A stretch of 54,794 nt of DNA, taken from Siphonobacter sp. BAB-5405. GTDB taxonomy: Bacteria > Bacteroidota > Bacteroidia > Cytophagales > Spirosomataceae. Both the position numbers and the translations under genes were made by a program. Position 1 is the stretch's first letter. Every line of letters begins with the position of its first letter. Below the pieces are notes generated by a model, which ran no database searches, was not told the DNA's origin, and saw only the letters and a program-made list of their open reading frames with translations. The stretch is taken from NCBI RefSeq assembly GCF_002872335.1, contig NZ_NJAG01000004.1:91790-146583 (forward strand), written 5' to 3'. Of the stretch, positions 8,542 through 18,483 are shown one piece after another.

Positions 8542-9120
8542 ATGATGGATAAGGAACTAAGAAAAAAGCTTGAAGCGTTTAAAGTTCAGCGAAACCGGAT
8601 TATGGGCCGACTCCTGAGCCGGGCCTTTCGGATTGTAGTAGACGTATCAAGTCAGAAACTGGCAGAAGCAGGTTACGAGTCGTATCGGCTCAGTCATCTG
8701 GTGCTGATGGTACATATTCAGGTGGATGGCTCTACGATTAATGAACTGGCGGCGAGTTTGGGCATTACCAAGCAGGCCGTGAGCAAAATCGTGAAGGAAC
8801 TGCAGGAGCAGGGGTACGTGGAAACCGAGAAACATCCCGATGATGCCCGCTCGGTACTCGTGAAGATTACCAATAAAGGGGCTCGGTTTACCCTGGAATG
8901 GCAGTACTGTACGAAAGTCGTAGATCAGAAATTTGAAGAAATCCTCGGTACGGAACGCCTCGAACAACTCAAGGACATTCTGCTGGATCTGGCGGATTAT
9001 CACGAAAATAAACTCAAAGAAGAACTGACGGAAGCCTCGGAAGGCCGGCGTACTCAGTGGCTGGATATGTTACAGCAGAAAACGGCTAACTATCCGCTGC
9101 AATCCACGAAGAAGAAATAA
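8542..9120 (+). CDS. MarR family transcriptional regulator
   Basis: Winged-helix repressor that usually releases DNA on binding phenolic or other toxic ligands. I choose ATG 8542 (192 residues); ATG 8545 is equally possible, and an upstream TTG would add an implausible 32-residue tail. The wHTH occupies about 60-125, with a DNA-recognition segment INELAASLGITKQAVSKIVK and the wing ETEKHPDDARSVLVKITNKG, the latter holding the Asp-x-Arg pair usual in MarR proteins. Flanking helices form the dimer interface. The gene is divergent from the efflux operon and faces a four-site operator array. It ends at a strong terminator (9145-9176). It is somewhat longer than the usual 140-160 residues because of an extended C-terminal tail. 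Confidence 0.93.
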   Translation: MMDKELRKKLEAFKVQRNRIMGRLLSRAFRIVVDVSSQKLAEAGYESYRLSHLVLMVHIQVDGSTINELAASLGITKQAVSKIVKELQEQGYVETEKHPDDARSVLVKITNKGARFTLEWQYCTKVVDQKFEEILGTERLEQLKDILLDLADYHENKLKEELTEASEGRRTQWLDMLQQKTANYPLQSTKKK

Positions 9121-9144
9121 CCCTCAAGCTTTGTCGAATACGAA

Positions 9145-9176
9145 AGCGGCTCCTCCTTCGAAGAGCCGCTTTTTTT
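9145..9176 (+). terminator. Terminator of marR
   Basis: Perfect 8-bp stem (AGCGGCTC at 9145-9152, GAGCCGCT at 9163-9170) followed by six T residues, 24 bases after the marR stop. The convergent methyltransferase ends just beyond it. Confidence 0.9.
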
Positions 9177-9188
9177 ATGAAGTACGGA

Positions 9189-9992
9189 TCAGGAAACGGT
9201 CAGTACGGCAATGCTCGTACCGCCAATGTGCCGAAGGTTTCGGAACACTGGATTCCCGGACTGATAATAGTCGTTGAGAGCCCGCCGAACGCCTTCCCAG
9301 TTGGTATAGTCGTGCCAGAGAATGGTGCCGCCCTTGCGAACCAGCCGCAGAGCGTTTTCTGTATCACTCAGCACGTATTCGTAAGCGTGTGAGCCATCAA
9401 TGAAAACCAGATCCATCTGATGATGGTAGGGGGAATAGTCGTACGTAGCGGAGTCGCCGAAGACCTGAGTAATCTTGGATGCTAACGGATGCCCTTTGAA
9501 GCGTTCGCCGGATTCGGCTTTCTTCACGTACATCTCCTCCGTTTTTTCAATCTGCATCTGCGTCTGGCTCAGTTCCGAAGGCGGTAAATCCAGCGTCACG
9601 ATTTGGGCGTCCGCCGGACTATTCAGGGCCATATTTAACGTCGTTCTTCCCTGAAAGGTACCGATTTCGAAAATCCGTCGGGGCTGTAACTGATTAACTA
9701 ACTGACTGATCACCTTTACCTCAAATTCGGTCACGTGACCGAAACCGCATTCGTTCACGCCTTCCAGTAGAAGATTTTTGTCCAGGTGAGCCAGTTCCAG
9801 AATATCTGTTTTCGGCAGTTTGTAAGGGTCTTCGGGCAGGTCTGAGCTGGGAGCGGGTGGACTGTACAGAGCATACAACTCGCCGAGTCGATGGCGTTCC
9901 TGGGTGTCAAAAGGGCTAAGGGCAGCCGTGCGGGCGATGCGTTTAAATACTCCCAGATACAAAGTAAACAAAGCTGTATTCATGAATTTCAA
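9189..9992 (-). CDS. Class I SAM-dependent methyltransferase (Methyltransf_24-like)
   Basis: Probable small-molecule or O-methyltransferase with a Rossmann fold. In the 267-residue product the SAM-binding motif I is RRIFEIGTFQGRTTLNMAL (about 105-123), the acidic ribose-binding residue is in VTLDLPPSE (about 132-140), and the catalytic-side strand reads DLVFIDGSHAYEYVLSD (about 194-210), followed by GGTILWHDY. The FIDGSHAYE signature is shared with sugar- and natural-product-tailoring methyltransferases of the cephalosporin hydroxylase/TylF neighbourhood. The first 60 residues are unassigned. It stands alone on the minus strand, so the context gives no substrate. Confidence 0.82.
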   Translation of the reverse strand: MKFMNTALFTLYLGVFKRIARTAALSPFDTQERHRLGELYALYSPPAPSSDLPEDPYKLPKTDILELAHLDKNLLLEGVNECGFGHVTEFEVKVISQLVNQLQPRRIFEIGTFQGRTTLNMALNSPADAQIVTLDLPPSELSQTQMQIEKTEEMYVKKAESGERFKGHPLASKITQVFGDSATYDYSPYHHQMDLVFIDGSHAYEYVLSDTENALRLVRKGGTILWHDYTNWEGVRRALNDYYQSGNPVFRNLRHIGGTSIAVLTVS

Positions 9993-10144
9993 AGTAGAGG
10001 TCTTGGATTCTTACTAAAACTGAAAATCAATGAAAGCTGGCGGTTGTACTACGATTAGTTCCTTATAGATTGATCAGGTGTCTAAAATACGGAAAGGATT
10101 TAATCACACAAATGCTGATTCTAAAACAATGAAACACAAGGCAT

Positions 10145-10171
10145 AAAAAAAGCCGGTACATGTGTACCGGC
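10145..10171 (-). terminator. Terminator of the RecD-like helicase gene
   Basis: Almost perfect palindrome (GCCGGTACA at 10152-10160, TGTACCGGC at 10163-10171); on the minus strand it is followed by seven T residues (10145-10151). It lies a few bases after the gene's stop. Confidence 0.85.
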
Positions 10172-10176
10172 CGATG

Positions 10177-11606
10177 TTAGGATTCGAAAAAATCACCGTG
10201 GAAGTTGACCAGAAATACCTCCAAACTGGCCCGGGTCATAGCGGTATATAGCCATCGCACAAATTCCTGATTGACCTGTTCAAGGGTCAGATAGCCCTGA
10301 TCAATGAAAACCGCACTCCATTGCCCACCCTGCGATTTATGACAGGTGAGGGCATACGCGAATTTCACCTGCAAGGCATTTAAATACGGATCTTTCCGGA
10401 TTTCCTGCATACGCTCGCGTTTAGAGGCGATGTGTTCGTAATCCGCCGCGACGCCGTCGTACAGAGCTTTACTTTCTTCGCGGGTTAGCGAGGGCGAAGC
10501 ACTGTCGAGGGTATTGAGCGTAATTTTTGCGTCGAAGGGCGGCTGATCGGGATAGTCCGAAAGTTGTAACAAGCAGTTGGCAAAGCGAATGCCGTACTGT
10601 TCTTCGTACCCACGAATTTTCAGCACTTCCACAAAATCGCCGTTCGCCAGAAAGCCCGCGGGCGAATCCTCATCGAGTGCCGTATAGTTATTGCGGACGA
10701 CCATCAGACGGTCGCCCGTCGAGATTTCGTCTTCCTGGTATTTGATGCGAGTCCGAATGTAACGATTGTAGCTACGGCCGTTTTGTTCGAACGGGTAATG
10801 ACAATGGTGTTTTCCTCGCCGTATTTGCGGTAGGCGTAATTGATGCCGTCTTCGAGTTTTTCACCCGTCATGCGGAAGCAATCGCGGAATCCCCGGGTAC
10901 TGAGTCGAATCTCCGGAATTTTGTCCCAGAGAATTTCGCGTAACCGCGTGGCATTCGCCAGGATGCCCGAATCGTTGTCCTGCCGCATGACGTCGGTCAT
11001 TTCGACTTCCATGACGTCCATGTGAAAATTGTCCCGTAAGTACTTGGCATCCAGAGCCGGACTGTCGTCTTTGCCAACGGGCGGCAACTGGGCCAGATCC
11101 CCCACGAACAGCAGTTTATTGGGTCCGCCTTCCTCGTTCCCAAAGGCGTATTCGATCAGGTCGGTAAGCAGGCCATTCATTCCACCGAAATCGGCTTCAT
11201 CGGGAATCATGGAAGCTTCATCCACGATGAAAACCGTATTGGTATGGTAGTTATTCTGGCGTCGAAATTCCAGGGCTCCAGTAAACTTATTGGCAACCTG
11301 ACGATAGATTTTCTTGTGAATCGTCATGGCTTTTTTCCGGGAGTAGGTCGCCATCACTTTGGCCGCTCGTCCGGTTGGAGCCAGCAGGACCGTGCGGAAA
11401 CCCAGTTTGGGCAGACTTTTGACCAGCGTACTAATGAGCGTAGTTTTCCCGGTACCGGCGTATCCTTTCAGCAAAAAAGTCTGAGCATCATCATTGGAAA
11501 GAAATTTCTCCATGTGATTGAATAGCTCCAGCTGACCTTTCGTAGGCTGAAAGGGAAATTTCTGTCGTAACAGAAACGCGGGGGTGGGCGTATCGGATGT
11601 ATTCAC
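10177..11606 (-). pseudogene. RecD-like SF1B DNA helicase, single-base frameshift
   Basis: AAA/UvrD_C_2-type ATP-dependent helicase of about 476 residues, read in two frames. The N-terminal part (11606 to about 10785) holds Walker A GYAGTGKTT (48-56), Walker B FIVDEASM and motif III VGDLAQLPPVG. The C-terminal part (to 10177) holds TCHKSQGGQWSAVFID and LYTAMTRA, the helicase motifs V and VI. The break is at 10781-10784: a run of four A (minus strand) where five would join the frames and give RSNKNGRSYNRYIRTRIKYQ, the sequence expected in the family. The downstream part would otherwise be called a separate gene starting at ATG 10704. Both halves look well conserved, so this may be a sequencing error and not a dead gene. 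Confidence 0.85.
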
Positions 11607-11760
11607 AATAAAATAACGGGTAGTGAACGAGCCGCGTAGAGTCGTTCAACGATGCGTCTCCTGAGTACCAACGCCTCACCTTGGGGCTGACGTATGGTTT
11701 TTCAGAAACAAAAAATTACTACGTAAAGATCGTCATTTTCGGGCAAATACTGAAGTTCCG

Positions 11761-12234
11761 TTACTGTAATCCGTAACCACCTGGTCGTAACAAATCCGAT
11801 AGCTGCGTATACTTTCGAAAGACGGAATGCACCTGAGCATCGGGGAGGGCCTGAAGTTCTTTCCAGGAAAGCCAGGCGGCTTCTTCCATGATCTGCTGCT
11901 GAAATTCGGGGTCGTGGCCCAACTGCAACTGACCGGATTCAATAAACACCCGGAAAAAGACTTCCAGCGTATGTAAAGGGGAGCGAATGAACTCATTGAC
12001 GTACAAAAGCTCGCCCACGCGAACCTGAAGCTGCGTTTCTTCGTTGAATTCCCGTACCAGAGCCTGAGGGATGGATTCGCCAAACTCCAGACTACCGCCC
12101 GGTGGAGCCCAGAAAGGGCCATCTTCAAAGAGGGCTTTATGGCGAATGAGTAAGATTCGGTCGTCCTCCACGGCAATGCCACAGACCCGTACTCGTACGT
12201 ACCCTCCAAATTTCTCTAAAACTTCGGTACTCAT
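11761..12234 (-). CDS. Nudix hydrolase
   Basis: Hydrolase for nucleoside-diphosphate-linked compounds. I start at ATG 12234 (157 residues; MSTEVLEKFGGYVRVRVCGI), since the family domain begins here; an in-frame ATG at 12291 would add 19 residues without family match. The Nudix box is GSLEFGESIPQALVREFNEE followed by TQL: G-x5-E-x7-REFxEE is intact, but the Gly near the end of the consensus (x-G-U) is Gln. Preceding GPFWAPPGG is typical. The box binds Mg2+ and the REFNEE glutamates are catalytic. It is monocistronic, and the substrate cannot be inferred. Confidence 0.9.
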   Translation of the reverse strand: MSTEVLEKFGGYVRVRVCGIAVEDDRILLIRHKALFEDGPFWAPPGGSLEFGESIPQALVREFNEETQLQVRVGELLYVNEFIRSPLHTLEVFFRVFIESGQLQLGHDPEFQQQIMEEAAWLSWKELQALPDAQVHSVFRKYTQLSDLLRPGGYGLQ

Positions 12235-12370
12235 CGTAAGATCGTCTTTTCGGGCAATATATACGTTTACTAGGTACAAAAGCGACAACACCTAGATTTT
12301 AGGGGGTACCCTGGTAAGCCCGAAAACGTTTTAAAAATCAATAAAAATGCGGTTTGGCGAGCGGTAGTAA

Positions 12371-14065
<1,695 letters not shown>

Positions 14066-14069
14066 TGCA

Positions 14070-14175
14070 GTTAGTAGTTGTTAGTTGATGGTTGATAGAT
14101 GGTTCGTTAACCAGATTCTACGTCAGGATATTTGGTAAATAACGATCAGATAACCATCAACTAACAACTACTAAC
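14070..14175. repeat. Perfect 24-bp inverted arms between abc-f and sui1
   Basis: Arms 14070-14093 and 14152-14175 are perfectly complementary over 24 bases with a 58-base loop. They occupy almost the whole 126-base spacer; the right arm ends 16 bases before the next start codon. Sequence is low complexity (GTTAGTAGTTGTTAGTTGAT). No T-run follows on either side, so it is not a standard terminator. Confidence 0.9.
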
Positions 14176-14191
14176 CAACAACCAAACCAGC

Positions 14192-14527
14192 ATGGCTAAG
14201 AAAAACTATACGGGTGTGGTGTATTCCACCGATCCGGATTTTCAATACCAGAACGACGAGCCGTCCGAAGTGGACACTTTGCCCCCTGCCCAGCAGAATC
14301 TGAAGGTACAACTGGATAAGAAACAACGCGGTGGGAAGCAGGTTACTTTGATTACTGGATTCATTGGTACGGAAGACGACTTAGCGGATTTAGGCAAGAA
14401 ATTGAAAACGCTTTGTGGCGTAGGAGGCTCGGCCAAAGACGGTGAAATTTTAGTGCAGGGCGATCAGCGGGATAAGGTGCTAAAATGGCTGATTGAAAAA
14501 GGATATAAGGCGAAGAAAGTAGGGTAA
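14192..14527 (+). CDS. yciH: SUI1/YciH family translation initiation factor
   Basis: Bacterial homologue of eukaryotic eIF1. In E. coli, YciH influences the fidelity of start-codon selection and is not essential. The 111 residues are normal. The SUI1 domain spans about 35-108, with the conserved core [14 protein letters not shown], the [20 protein letters not shown] loop that contacts the ribosome, and [20 protein letters not shown] at the end. It follows the ABC-F ATPase at 126 bases across an inverted repeat and is closed by a terminator at 14571. Two ribosome-associated factors side by side suggests co-transcription, which is inference. Confidence 0.95.
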   Translation: MAKKNYTGVVYSTDPDFQYQNDEPSEVDTLPPAQQNLKVQLDKKQRGGKQVTLITGFIGTEDDLADLGKKLKTLCGVGGSAKDGEILVQGDQRDKVLKWLIEKGYKAKKVG

Positions 14528-14570
14528 GGTTGGAGCGTTCTGAAAAGAAATTATTTTTCATTTATCTGAG

Positions 14571-14604
14571 AAAAAACGGCTAGTTCATACTAGCCGTTTT
14601 TTTT
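14571..14604 (+). terminator. Terminator after sui1
   Basis: 13-bp stem (14571-14583 and 14590-14602) with a six-base loop, ending in a run of eight T; core CGGCTAG/CTAGCCG. Confidence 0.9.
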
Positions 14605-14629
14605 ATTATTGTGATTAAAACCAATTTGG

Positions 14630-15583
14630 ATGAAGTACTATTTATTCTTTTTTATACTAGCAATCCATGCTTTACAGGCTCAATCGTTTGAACGACATTA
14701 TTTTAAGGAAAATGGCGAGGAAACGTTAAACCCCGATATTGCCCAGTTTTTCAGGGATTATTCCATAAAGGATCATAAGGTGTTTCATTTCGTTCAATAC
14801 GCCATGAATGGAATGAAAGAATGCGAGGGAGATACCCCCTTAATTACTCCCCTAATACGAGAAGGCAAGTACATTGTTTACGATACCAATCAAACCATCA
14901 GAGAAGAAACGGAATACAAAAACGGTCAACCAGAAGGTTTACAAAAAAAATATTATTCAGACCATAAACTGGAGGAAGTAGGTTACTGGGTAAAAGACAG
15001 CAATTCGGTAGACGAAAAGGGTAGGTATGCTACGAGCTATCAAATTGAAAGCTATTTCGATACCAAAGGTAAGCTAGTGGTTGAAAAAGGTACCGGGCCG
15101 TGTAGCCGATGGAATGAAGCGGAGGAATTGATTGAAGAGGGCGTATACCTCAATGGGTTAAAGGATGGCGTATGGGAGGGATATCCCAGTGAGCAATCGA
15201 TTATTTTTTACAATGAAATTTACGAAAAAGGTGTACTAATACAGGGCATTAGCTACGATGCTCTGGCTCAGCCGTATCGCTATAAGAAGCTGGATGAAGT
15301 CGCCGTATTTACGGGGAAGGAAAAAACGCTGGAAGCATTTCTACGCCGGGCTTTTACTAAATCTTTGACGATCCGGACCCGTAGTTTTAGGGGAGAAATC
15401 TTAGTATCATGCGTTGTTAATACGAAAGGAAACATTACGGAAGTGCAGGTTCCTTCTTTGCGTGATCGCTATGTAAGGGAAGAAATCATTCGAATTATGA
15501 ATCGAATGAATGGCAAGTGGCAGGCTTCTAAACATCGCGGCCAATGCACAAGTACCCAACTTCATATTCCTGTTCGACTTTAA
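14630..15583 (+). CDS. MORN-repeat/TonB-C-like envelope protein, copy 1
   Basis: Secreted or envelope protein of 317 residues with a signal peptide (MKYYLFFFILAIHALQAQ). The middle (about 60-210) carries MORN-type toxin-antitoxin repeats of the form YKNGQPEGLQKKYYSDHKLE and YLNGLKDGVWEGY. The C terminus (about 235-317) resembles the TonB C-terminal fold: SFRGEILVSCVVNTKGNITE, then a helix and a closing strand. It is a diverged tandem paralogue of 15739-16695: the order of parts is the same, but the TonB-C half is much less conserved. It is visibly more AT-rich than its neighbours. Function unknown; TonB-C fragments in such proteins are thought to be protein-interaction modules. Confidence 0.75.
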   Translation: MKYYLFFFILAIHALQAQSFERHYFKENGEETLNPDIAQFFRDYSIKDHKVFHFVQYAMNGMKECEGDTPLITPLIREGKYIVYDTNQTIREETEYKNGQPEGLQKKYYSDHKLEEVGYWVKDSNSVDEKGRYATSYQIESYFDTKGKLVVEKGTGPCSRWNEAEELIEEGVYLNGLKDGVWEGYPSEQSIIFYNEIYEKGVLIQGISYDALAQPYRYKKLDEVAVFTGKEKTLEAFLRRAFTKSLTIRTRSFRGEILVSCVVNTKGNITEVQVPSLRDRYVREEIIRIMNRMNGKWQASKHRGQCTSTQLHIPVRL

Positions 15584-15738
15584 AGCCATTTAGCTGCGTT
15601 TGTTTAGTATTTTGTTGGTACTTAGCATCGTGTTACTCACGAGAAGTTACAGTACACCAAAAGAATGAACGGATCTACTTCCAGATAACGTTAGATGAAT
15701 TACCACTAGAAAAGTCCTGCGTTAAAAGCATCCAATAA
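15584..15738 (+). other. Unresolved 155-base spacer, possible remnant reading frame
   Basis: Between the two MORN paralogues an open frame runs without stop from within the end of copy 1 to TAA 15736-15738, directly against the ATG of copy 2. It encodes a hydrophobic stretch (LVFCWYLASCYS) and then REVTVHQKNERIYFQITLDE. There is no good start codon after 15583 and no family match I recognise. It may be a decayed remnant or chance. Confidence 0.2.
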
Positions 15739-16695
15739 ATGAAGATGATGAAATACCTCCTGACCGCCTTAATCGCTTTCCTTACTCCCTTCCTTTTCGC
15801 TCAAAACGTCACCCGGATTTATTACCTGGATACGCAAGTGGCTACGAGTATTCCTGATTCCGCCCGTTTTTACCTCGACCTAAGCGTACAGGGCGATACC
15901 CTGTATCAATACACGGAATATGATAAAGCGGGCGTACGACGGGCGGAAGGATTTGCGATCCGAATTACGCCCATGCTGGAAAGACATGATCGGTATACGA
16001 CTTTCTATCCGAATCAACAAAAGCACCGCGAAGGTCGGTACTTCAGAAATCAGCCGATGGGCATCTGGCGAACGTACTATCCCAATGGGAAACTTCAGGA
16101 AATGGGCGTATGGTCAAAAAATCCCCGACCTTACGAAGCCCCCTTGCGTTATCTTCTAACTACTTACGCGGATAGTACGGGCCAGATGCTGGTTACGCAG
16201 GGCCACGGAACCGTGAGCCTGTATGATCCGCAGGGAAGAGTGCAGGAAGTAGGCTCCTATCACGAAGGCTTGAAAGATTCCGTATGGGTAGGTTATCAGG
16301 AAAATGGAATTAAAGCCTACGAAGAAACCTATGTTGCAGGCGTATTACAGGAAGGCCGCAGTTTCGACGCCCAGGGGAAAACCTATCCATATACGGCTCT
16401 GGAAACGCCCATTGGTTTTGATGCAGAGGGAGTTGTGAATTTCATTGCCTCCTCGGTTCGCTACCCAGCAGCGGCTCAGCGAGCAGAAAGCCAGGGTACG
16501 GTCATCCTGAATTTTTTGATCGATACGCAGGGCGTACCACAGGATATTCGGGTCAGTTCTTCGCCCGACCCCGTTCTGACCAAAGAAGCCATACGGGTTA
16601 TTCAGCTTAGTAAAGGCAAGTGGAAACCAGCGACGAAGCGGGGGAAAGCCGTAGCGAATCGGTTCACCATTCCGATTCCTTTCAAGTTGATTTAA
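15739..16695 (+). CDS. MORN-repeat/TonB-C domain protein, copy 2
   Basis: Envelope protein of 318 residues with a signal peptide (about 1-21, ends LTPFLFAQ). MORN-like repeats with the pattern YPNQQKHREGRYFRNQPMGI, YYPNGKLQEMGVW and YHEGLKDSVWVGYQENGIKA cover about 85-205. The C terminus is a clear TonB C-terminal domain: VRYPAAAQRAESQGTVILNF, then LIDTQGVPQDIRVSSSPDPV, then KWKPATKRGKAV. It could start at ATG 15739 or six or nine bases later; all give a signal peptide. Tandem duplicate of 14630-15583. Soluble TonB-C domains of this kind occur widely in Bacteroidota periplasmic proteins; the partner is unknown. Confidence 0.85.
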   Translation: MKMMKYLLTALIAFLTPFLFAQNVTRIYYLDTQVATSIPDSARFYLDLSVQGDTLYQYTEYDKAGVRRAEGFAIRITPMLERHDRYTTFYPNQQKHREGRYFRNQPMGIWRTYYPNGKLQEMGVWSKNPRPYEAPLRYLLTTYADSTGQMLVTQGHGTVSLYDPQGRVQEVGSYHEGLKDSVWVGYQENGIKAYEETYVAGVLQEGRSFDAQGKTYPYTALETPIGFDAEGVVNFIASSVRYPAAAQRAESQGTVILNFLIDTQGVPQDIRVSSSPDPVLTKEAIRVIQLSKGKWKPATKRGKAVANRFTIPIPFKLI

Positions 16696-16774
16696 TTGTT
16701 GGTAGAGGCGACCGTATTAGCTACTGAAGATAAGATTACTACTGATAGTTGAGGCCAGGTAGCCCGAACCGTTT

Positions 16775-16818
16775 AAAACCAGACCGGCTGTGCCGATGGG
16801 TACAGCCGGTCTGGTTTT
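16775..16818. terminator. Bidirectional terminator
   Basis: Perfect 17-bp inverted repeat (16775-16791 and 16802-16818; core CCAGACCGGCTGT) with a 10-base loop, bounded by AAAA and TTTT so it works in both directions, between the convergent MORN gene and doxX-like gene. Confidence 0.92.
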
Positions 16819-16827
16819 TAAGCAAAA

Positions 16828-17220
16828 TCACTTGCTCTTTTCCGTACTCTTGAGAGCCCAGTACATGAGTACAGGCTGGAAAAACAGTCGGGTAAATCGT
16901 TTCTTATCGGTATCCAAACCAAAGGCGTCGCGTTCGTTGGTGTATTGGGAAATATTACCGGGAAAAACGGCCGCAAAGAACGAAGCTGCGATTTTGCCAA
17001 TGGCTTCCTTGCGTTTTTCTCCAGCGAAAATCAGGCTGGCACCCAGAGCGATTTCAGCTAATCCCGAGTAGACCACCGTATCATCTTTTTCCAAAGGTAC
17101 AAAGTCAGGAACCTGGGCCTGAAACTCTTTCCGGGCGAAAGTCAGGTGACTGACGCCGGCAAAAACCAGCATACTTCCTAAACCAATACGGGCGACATTT
17201 TGAAGGGTTTCTGTTTTCAT
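16828..17220 (-). CDS. DoxX family membrane protein
   Basis: Small inner-membrane protein of 130 residues with about four hydrophobic helices: NVARIGLGSMLVFAGVSHLT, VVYSGLAEIALGASLIFAG, KIAASFFAAVFPGNISQY and a C-terminal segment near FFQPVLMYWAL. The LVFAGVSHLTFARKEFQAQV start and YSGLAEIALGA pattern match the DoxX/DoxD-like group. Members have been linked to oxidative-stress complexes or quinone-linked processes, but no activity can be assigned here. It follows the histidine kinase gene in the same direction, 79 bases apart, so it may be co-transcribed with the two-component system. Confidence 0.8.
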   Translation of the reverse strand: MKTETLQNVARIGLGSMLVFAGVSHLTFARKEFQAQVPDFVPLEKDDTVVYSGLAEIALGASLIFAGEKRKEAIGKIAASFFAAVFPGNISQYTNERDAFGLDTDKKRFTRLFFQPVLMYWALKSTEKSK

Positions 17221-17299
17221 AGCAGTGTGTGTTTACCTAGCCGTTATGAAAAATCAATACCACCCGCAAAAAATGAAGGTTCGGGTCTTCCGTGCGTAC

Positions 17300-18353
17300 T
17301 TAAAATCCGGCCAGTTTCTCTTCAATTTTATCCAGCTTGAAGCTAAAGGTCGTACCCTTGTCCACGCGACTCATGACCGTAATTTTGGATTTGTGGGCGT
17401 TGACAATGTGTTTGACAATGGCCAATCCCAGGCCTGTACCACCTTTTTCTTTCGAACGGGACTTTTCCACCCGATAAAAGCGTTCGAAAATCCGGTTGAG
17501 GTGCTCGGGAGGAATGCCCGGACCGTCGTCTTTCACTTCAATTTCCCAGTCTTTCTTATCCTCCGTAAACGTCACATTCACCTTCCCACCGTCGCGACCG
17601 TATTTAATGGCATTGTCGATGAGGTTAGTGAGAGCCTGGGAAATGCGATAGGCATCGGCTTTCACAAAGATCTGATCCTGCGGGGTATGAAGCTTTACTT
17701 TAATTTCCCGCTGATTGGCCCGGGGTTCCAGCTGTTCAATGACTTCGTGGGTAACTTTTACCAGATCCACCCGCTCGCGGTGCATCTTGATTTCGCCCGC
17801 TTCAATTTGCGAGAGGGTGAGTAGGTCAGCCACCAGAGCGTCGAGGCCATCGAGGCTTTTTGCGGCTTTTTGCAGGAATTTATCCCGTACCCGTTCGTCG
17901 TCCTTGGCTCCGTCAATGAGGGTATGAATGAAGCCCTGAGCGGCGAAGATGGGGGTTTTGAGTTCGTGCGAAATATCGGCCAGAAACTCCCGCCGAAACT
18001 GCTCCATGCGTCGGAGTTCATCAATTTCCCGCTGCTTTTTGGCTACGTATACGAAAATCTCGTTGTTGAGTTTCTTCAGGGGGTTGACGCTCTTGGTAAT
18101 TTTTTTTACGGGAGAGGTTAAAATCTTTCAGCTTCAGCCGCTGAATGGTATCGTAGATTTTATTGATTTCTTCGAAAATCAGGTAATCCAGTACGTAGAA
18201 AACGAGGATGAGCGTCGCGAAGAAGGTAGTGGCTCCCGCAATGAAGATGGTACCACCGGGCGTACCCGGCACAAACCAGAGAAAACCACTCGTAATGGCC
18301 GAAATCAACAGGGCCAGAATAACAGAAATTACTTTGGGATTTAAAGGGGACAT
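17300..18353 (-). pseudogene. PhoR-like sensor histidine kinase, single-base frameshift
   Basis: Membrane kinase of about 350 residues, partner of the adjacent response regulator. Two N-terminal membrane helices (about 8-28 and 34-57) lead to a short linker and then to the kinase core: H-box ADISHELKTPIFAAQGFIHT, N-box LTNLIDNAIKYG, G1 VKDDGPGIP, F-box FERFYRVEKSRS and G2 KGGTGLGLAIVKHI. The frame breaks at 18100-18107, where eight A (minus strand) stand instead of seven; removing one A gives NLSRKKITKSVNPLKKLNNE leading directly into the ATG-proximal MEQFRREFLADIS. As sequenced, the membrane part is separated from the kinase part. The error lies in a homopolymer, so it may be a sequencing artefact or slippage site. 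Confidence 0.88.
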
Positions 18354-18360
18354 GGGCAGT

Positions 18361-18482
18361 GTGTAGGGTTTTGAGTGTAGGGTTATGAGTTTTGAGTGAA
18401 CCTCGAAGAGTCAGGAACTGACACTTCAAGGCATTATCGTTTCATGCAACTCCGTACTCAAAACCCTACACTCAAAACTCAT
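18361..18482. repeat. Nested inverted arms between response regulator and kinase genes
   Basis: Two overlapping perfect pairs: 18361-18376 with 18456-18471 (16 bp, GTGTAGGGTTTTGAGT) and 18385-18398 with 18469-18482 (14 bp, ATGAGTTTTGAGTG). They cannot both form fully at once, as the right arms overlap by three bases. They fill the 130-base gap inside the operon. No T-run follows on the minus strand. Confidence 0.85.
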
Positions 18483-18483
18483 T

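Noticed and set aside
8490-8552. 20-codon upstream frame overlapping the marR start
   Set aside because: A possible leader peptide (ATG 8490, TAA 8550-8552), but very short, and its start coincides with the predicted transcription start; nothing supports translation.
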